Shown here piece after piece: positions 6,462-9,668 of a stretch of DNA of 9,668 bases. Each line of letters starts with the position of its first letter. Position 1 is the first letter of the stretch. The DNA is from Porphyrobacter sp. (GTDB lineage Bacteria > Pseudomonadota > Alphaproteobacteria > Sphingomonadales > Sphingomonadaceae). Made by a program: the position numbers and the translations under genes. Under the pieces are notes generated by a model that saw only the letters and a list, made by a program, of their open reading frames with translations, did no database searches and had not been told where the DNA came from. The stretch lies in assembly GCA_014359685.1 (NCBI GenBank), contig JACIYY010000194.1, forward strand, positions 1 through 9,668. The letters run 5' to 3'.

Positions 6462-6902
6462 ATGATCGAATATCTGCACACCATGCTCCGCGTCTCCGAC
6501 CCCGACGCGACGCTCGCCTTCTTCCGCCTGCTTGGGCTGGAGGAGGTCCGCCGCACCGAGAGCGAGGCGGGCCGCTTCACGCTCATCTTTCTGGCCGCGC
6601 CCGGACAGGCTGGCGTTGCCGAGGTGGAGCTGACCTACAATTGGCCGCCCGAAGATGGCAGCGCGCCGGAAACCTACACCGGCGGGCGCAATTTCGGCCA
6701 TCTCGCCTACGGCGTCGATGACATCTATGCGGCCTGCCAGCGCCTGATGGATGGCGGGGTGACCATCAACCGCCCCCCGCGCGACGGGCGCATGGCCTTC
6801 GTCAGAACGCCCGATGGCATCTCGGTCGAGCTGCTCCAGCGCGGCCCCGCCCTGCCCCCGCGCGAGCCATGGGCGAGCATGGCGAACACCGGCAGCTGGT
6901 AA
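6462..6902 (+). CDS. gloA: Glyoxalase I (lactoylglutathione lyase)
   Basis: This enzyme converts the hemithioacetal of methylglyoxal and glutathione to S-lactoylglutathione, the first step of cytosolic methylglyoxal detoxification. The 146-residue protein is a VOC-fold glyoxalase with both half-modules. All four metal ligands align with the E. coli enzyme: H6 (YLHTML), E56 (EVELTYNW), H80 (FGHLAY) and E123 (SVELLQ). The length fits the nickel/cobalt-type bacterial enzymes. The ATG at 6462 leaves H6 at its expected distance from the N terminus. The ribosome binding site is weak (GAGAG about 11 bases upstream). The last roughly 15 residues (LPPREPWASMANTGSW) are a common tail in these proteins. 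It lies 89 bases upstream of der on the same strand. Confidence 0.93.
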   Translation: MIEYLHTMLRVSDPDATLAFFRLLGLEEVRRTESEAGRFTLIFLAAPGQAGVAEVELTYNWPPEDGSAPETYTGGRNFGHLAYGVDDIYAACQRLMDGGVTINRPPRDGRMAFVRTPDGISVELLQRGPALPPREPWASMANTGSW

Positions 6903-6991
6903 CCGCCGGCCCTCGCTTGGGCTGATCCGCACACAGCCGCCCGACCGCCTCCCGCTTGCCAAGCGCGCCCGCGCGGGCCACCTGCTGCCCC

Positions 6992-8383
6992 ATGCTCAAC
7001 ACCGCGCTCCCCACGGTGGTCATTGTCGGCCGCCCCAATGTCGGCAAGTCGACCCTGTTCAACCGGCTGGTCGGCAGGCGCGTGGCGCTGGTCGACGATC
7101 AGCCCGGCGTCACCCGCGACCGCCGCTTCGGCGAGGCCGGGCTGCTGGGGCTGGAGTTTCAGGCCGTCGACACTGCCGGGTGGGAGGAGGACGACCCCGC
7201 CAGCCTGCCCGGCCGGATGCGAGCGCAGACCGAAATCTCGCTGAAGGGCGCCGATGCCGCGCTGTTCGTGATCGACGCGCGCGCCGGGCTGACCCCGCTG
7301 GACGAGGAGATCGCCCGCTGGCTGCGCGAGCAATCGGTGCCCGTCGTCCTGATCGCCAACAAGGCGGAAGGCAATGCCGGCGAGAGCGGCATCCTGGAAA
7401 GCTACGCGCTGGGCCTCGGCGATCCGATTCCCGTCTCGGCCGAGCACGGCGAGGGCATCGCCGATCTGTACGAGGCGCTGGTTCCGCTGATCGGCGACCG
7501 CCAGCCCGCCGCCGCAGCCGAAGCGGAGACGGACGAGGCGGACCGCGCCTCGGCCCCGCTGCAACTGGCCATCGTCGGCCGTCCCAATGCCGGCAAGTCC
7601 ACGCTCGTCAACCGGATGCTGGGCGAGGAACGGCAGGTGACCGGGCCGGAGGCGGGGATCACCCGCGATGCCATCACCATCGACTGGCGCTGGCGCGACC
7701 CGGCCAGCGGCGAAGAGCGGCCGGTGCGGCTGGTCGATACGGCCGGGATGCGCAAGCGCGCCAAGATCGACGACAAGCTCGAAAAGCTGTCCGTCTTCGA
7801 CGCCCGCCGCGCGGTCGATTTCGCCGAGGTCGTGGTCCTGCTGCTCGACGCGACGCGCGGGCTGGAGGTGCAGGATCTCAAGATCGCCTCGATGGTGGTG
7901 GAGGAAGGGCGCGGGCTGATCGTGGCGATCAACAAATGGGACGTCGCGCAGCAGCCGAGCGCGCTGTTCAACGGCATCCGCGCAGCGCTCGACGAAGGGC
8001 TGGCCCAGCTGCGCGGGGTGCCCCTGCTGGCGGTCTCGGCGGTCACCGGCAAGGGGGTGGATGCGCTGCTGGCGGCGGCCTTCAAGCTGCGCGAGGAATG
8101 GAGCCGGCGCGTGCCCACCGGCCTGCTCAATCGCTGGTTCGACGAGGCGCTGGAGGCCAACCCCCCGCCCGCGCCGGGCGGACGGCGGATCAAGCTGCGC
8201 TACATCACCCAGGTCGGCACCAGGCCGCCGCGCTTCGTGGTGTTCGGCACGCGATTGGACGACCTTCCGACCAGCTACGAACGCTATCTGATCAATGGCA
8301 TCCGCAACCAGCTCGGCTTCGGTGCGGTGCCGGTGCGGCTGATGCTGCGCAGTCCGAAAAACCCCTTCGCCAGCGCGGACTAG
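6992..8383 (+). CDS. der: Ribosome-assembly GTPase Der (EngA)
   Basis: Der is an essential GTPase with two tandem G domains and a KH-like domain, and acts in late 50S subunit assembly. The 463-residue protein shows G domain 1 with GRPNVGKS (13-20), DTAGW (60-64), NKAE (123-126) and VSAEH (148-152). An acidic linker (about 172-186) follows. G domain 2 has GRPNAGKS (196-203), DTAGM (249-253), NKWD (314-317) and VSA (348-350). The KH-like domain covers about 370-455 (KLRYITQVGTRPPRFVVFGT). NKAE in place of NKxD in the first domain is a visible departure in the base-reading motif. I chose the ATG at 6992; a TTG at 6956 would add 12 atypical residues. The gene is followed by converging bfr after 48 bases. 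Confidence 0.97.
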   Translation: MLNTALPTVVIVGRPNVGKSTLFNRLVGRRVALVDDQPGVTRDRRFGEAGLLGLEFQAVDTAGWEEDDPASLPGRMRAQTEISLKGADAALFVIDARAGLTPLDEEIARWLREQSVPVVLIANKAEGNAGESGILESYALGLGDPIPVSAEHGEGIADLYEALVPLIGDRQPAAAAEAETDEADRASAPLQLAIVGRPNAGKSTLVNRMLGEERQVTGPEAGITRDAITIDWRWRDPASGEERPVRLVDTAGMRKRAKIDDKLEKLSVFDARRAVDFAEVVVLLLDATRGLEVQDLKIASMVVEEGRGLIVAINKWDVAQQPSALFNGIRAALDEGLAQLRGVPLLAVSAVTGKGVDALLAAAFKLREEWSRRVPTGLLNRWFDEALEANPPPAPGGRRIKLRYITQVGTRPPRFVVFGTRLDDLPTSYERYLINGIRNQLGFGAVPVRLMLRSPKNPFASAD

Positions 8384-8431
8384 CGCCGCTTCGCGCAGCC
8401 CCGGCGGCGGCGGTCAGTGGCCCTGCAGGCC

Positions 8432-8923
8432 TTAATCGGCCTCGCTGTCGCTCGCGGGGGCGGAGTTCAGCTGGACGTAATTCTCCAGCCCCATCCGCAG
8501 GATCATGTCGAACTGGGTTTCGAGGAAGTCGATATGCTCCTCCTCGTTGACCAGGATGTGCTTGAACAGCTCGCGGCTGACGAAATCGTGCACCTGCTCG
8601 CAATGGGCGATCGCCTCGCGCAGCAGCGGCACGGCCTCTTCCTCCAGCGCCAGATCGGCCTTGAGGATCTCCTCCACGCTTTCGCCGACCTTCAGCCGGT
8701 GGATCGCCTGGAAGTTGGGCAGCCCGCCCAGGAACAGGATCCGATCGGCCAGCTTGTCGGCATGCTTCATCTCGTCGATGGATTCGTGCCGCTCATACTC
8801 GGCCAGCCGCCTGACGCCCCAATTGTCGAGGACGCGGTAATGCAACCAGTACTGGTTGATCGCCGTCAGTTCATTGGTAAGCGCCTTGTTCAGGTACTCG
8901 ATGGTCGTAGGATCGCCCTTCAT
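8432..8923 (-). CDS. bfr: Bacterioferritin
   Basis: Bfr is a 24-subunit cytosolic iron-storage shell with haem at subunit interfaces and a di-iron ferroxidase centre. The 163-residue protein matches E. coli Bfr in numbering as well as sequence. The ferroxidase ligands are all present: E18, E51, H54, E94, E127 and H130. The haem-binding methionine is M52 (DEMKHAD). The ATG at 8923 is supported by GGAAGA 5 bases upstream (8929-8934); an upstream in-frame start at 8992 would add 23 basic residues not found in the family. It lies downstream of bfd on the same strand with a 115-base gap, so the two may be co-transcribed or bfr may have its own promoter. The C-terminal tail (SAPASDSEAD) is slightly longer and more acidic than usual. 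Confidence 0.97.
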   Translation of the reverse strand: MKGDPTTIEYLNKALTNELTAINQYWLHYRVLDNWGVRRLAEYERHESIDEMKHADKLADRILFLGGLPNFQAIHRLKVGESVEEILKADLALEEEAVPLLREAIAHCEQVHDFVSRELFKHILVNEEEHIDFLETQFDMILRMGLENYVQLNSAPASDSEAD

Positions 8924-9038
8924 CGTGGTCTTCCGTGTTGCGTCCGCACAATGTGCAGGCCGCAGCCGGCAAGGGCAAGGGCGCAGCCGCAAAAAACGGC
9001 GGGAAACCTAGCCTTTGAGACTGCCTTTCAAGAGCGGG

Positions 9039-9245
9039 TCAGGCGGCCTCGAGACGCGGCTCGCGCGTGAGCTGCCATTCCTCCCGCACGATCTCCTCGG
9101 CATCGTCGAGGCATTGGCGGCACTGGGGGCGCTTGCCCATCCGGGCGTAGATCGCCTCGACATCGCCGTGCCGGCCGGATGCCGTGGCTGCGGCCGCGCG
9201 GCGAAGCTCGTCTTCGCGGATGCCGTTGCAGATACAGATATACAC
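9039..9245 (-). CDS. bfd: Bacterioferritin-associated ferredoxin Bfd
   Basis: Bfd is a small [2Fe-2S] protein that binds bacterioferritin and donates electrons to release stored iron. The 68-residue protein has the four cluster cysteines in the family pattern: C4 and C6 (YICICNG), then C42 and C45 (PQCRQC). The CxC-CxxC arrangement and the length fit Bfd. The start is a GTG at 9245; no ATG lies in frame upstream, and the conserved sequence begins right after it. The Shine-Dalgarno is unclear (GGGAG about 10 bases away, AGGAG about 20). It precedes bfr on the same strand, the usual pairing. A candidate iron-regulator site lies at 9277-9300. It is slightly longer than the E. coli protein, with a C-terminal extension RLEAA. 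Confidence 0.95.
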   Translation of the reverse strand: MYICICNGIREDELRRAAAATASGRHGDVEAIYARMGKRPQCRQCLDDAEEIVREEWQLTREPRLEAA

Positions 9246-9276
9246 AGGCCAGGGTCTCCCAAACTCCTTCGCGGAG

Positions 9277-9300
9277 ACTAATGCGAACCGCTTGCAGTAG
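9277..9300. promoter_or_regulatory. Candidate Fur-like operator upstream of bfd
   Basis: On the minus strand, CTACTGCAAGCGGTTCGCAT and the following TAGT form an imperfect dyad (TGCAA-GCGG-TTCGCA, one extra base in the right arm). It lies 32 bases upstream of the bfd start. The TGCAA..TTCGCATTAG form resembles Fur-type iron boxes of proteobacteria, and bfd is often repressed by iron through Fur. This is inference from resemblance only. Confidence 0.3.
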
Positions 9301-9343
9301 CAACATCTTTCCGCGCGCCGGCATCGGGAGCCGCCGGAAGCCC

Positions 9344-9361
9344 GTTTACCGCCGGTTTACC
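9344..9361. promoter_or_regulatory. GTTTACC direct repeat, possible CtrA-like site
   Basis: GTTTACC is repeated at 9344-9350 and 9355-9361, 11 bases apart (about one helical turn). Read as TTTA-N7-TTTA (9345-9359) it has the exact spacing of the CtrA consensus TTAA-N7-TTAA, with one mismatch in each half. It lies about 95-110 bases upstream of the lipoprotein start. An inverted repeat CCCTGA/TCAGGG follows at 9360-9379. Confidence 0.3.
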
Positions 9362-9454
9362 CTGACCTGCCATTCAGGGCCGCCTCGTGGGAGCGGCGGA
9401 CGTCAGCAGGCTGCTCCGCGTCAACCGGCCCCTGCCAGCGGAGGATGATTCGCC

Positions 9455-9668
9455 ATGACCTGCCCCACCCGCAGCCGAGTCGCATGGCTGATGGCGGTGG
9501 CGGTGGTGCTGTCCGGATGCTCGGGCGAATTGTCGCCGCGACTGCCGGGCGCCCCCAGCCCCATCGCGGATTCGGCCGCCGCGCACCATCATCAGGCGGT
9601 CGCGACGGCGGAGGCGGCGGTGCTGACCGCGCCGACCTCGCCCTCCGCGCGCGCCCGGCTGGGTGGCG
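9455..9668 (+). CDS. Putative lipoprotein, truncated by the window end
   Basis: A 71-residue N-terminal part is visible and stays open to the last base. It starts MTCPTRSRVAWLMAVAV: a basic start, a hydrophobic core, and a lipobox LSGC at 19-22 with C22 the expected lipidated cysteine. The next residues (GELSPRLPGAPSPIADS) are low complexity, then a histidine cluster HHH at 44-46 and an Ala-rich stretch. GGAGG at 9440-9444 lies 10 bases upstream of the ATG and supports the start. I do not recognise a family. The mature protein would be anchored to the inner or outer membrane. Its gene diverges from bfd. Confidence 0.72.
   Translation, partial: MTCPTRSRVAWLMAVAVVLSGCSGELSPRLPGAPSPIADSAAAHHHQAVATAEAAVLTAPTSPSARARLGG

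Noticed and set aside
6967..6978. 12-base palindrome GCCCGCGCGGGC just upstream of der
   Set aside because: Such pure G/C palindromes are common by chance in this composition, and the RNA stem would be short.
8384..8431. Bidirectional terminator between der and bfr
   Set aside because: I found only CCTGCAGG and short GC stems, with no stem long enough and no T tract on either strand.
6814..8550. Very long plus-strand open frame overlapping gloA, der and bfr
   Set aside because: Its Arg/Ala/Gly-rich translation is a shifted frame of der, which has all its GTPase motifs in the other frame.
8946..8956. Inverted repeat GCACA-A-TGTGC in the bfr upstream region
   Set aside because: The arms are only 5 bases and match no iron-regulator consensus I know, so it is not reported as an operator.

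Overview
The window is high-GC and packed with bacterial housekeeping genes. It most likely comes from an alphaproteobacterium, probably Sphingomonadales. The pointers are a ChpT-type histidine phosphotransferase (part of the alphaproteobacterial CtrA relay), an RpoH-type heat-shock sigma factor next to an RluD-type pseudouridine synthase, a TorF/Gcw_chp-type outer-membrane protein, and a bfd-bfr pair. The taxonomic placement is inferred from gene content, because no search could be run.

Layout from left to right. Positions 1-150 hold a second copy of an internal piece of rluD, placed directly after the rpoH stop codon. On the minus strand, rluD (2114-1158) is followed by rpoH (1066-152). On the plus strand come a small JAMM/M67 metallopeptidase (2210-2599), chpT (2639-3277), an AmpD-like amidase that overlaps chpT by 8 bases (3270-3992), and then RNase P RNA (about 3998-4401). 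The likely rnpB promoter lies inside the 3' end of the amidase gene. A PPP-family phosphatase (5239-4436, minus) converges on rnpB. After a 293-base divergent spacer there is an exported TorF-like outer-membrane protein (5533-6270) with a strong intrinsic terminator, then glyoxalase I (6462-6902) and the double GTPase Der (6992-8383). Bacterioferritin (8923-8432) and its ferredoxin Bfd (9245-9039) lie on the minus strand. The window ends inside a lipoprotein gene that starts at 9455.

These genes do not form one dedicated pathway. They cover heat-shock transcription, 23S rRNA modification, ribosome assembly (Der), tRNA maturation (rnpB), cell-cycle signalling (ChpT), wall recycling (amidase), methylglyoxal detoxification (GloA) and iron storage and release (Bfr/Bfd). 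I see no mobile element, CRISPR array, defence island or secondary-metabolite cluster.

I found no convincing new multi-gene system. The observations most worth checking are the duplicated rluD segment abutting rpoH, the rnpB promoter buried in the amidase gene with a palindrome filling its spacer, and several candidate operators in the short spacers (upstream of bfd, upstream of the lipoprotein, upstream of gloA, and in the rpoH leader).
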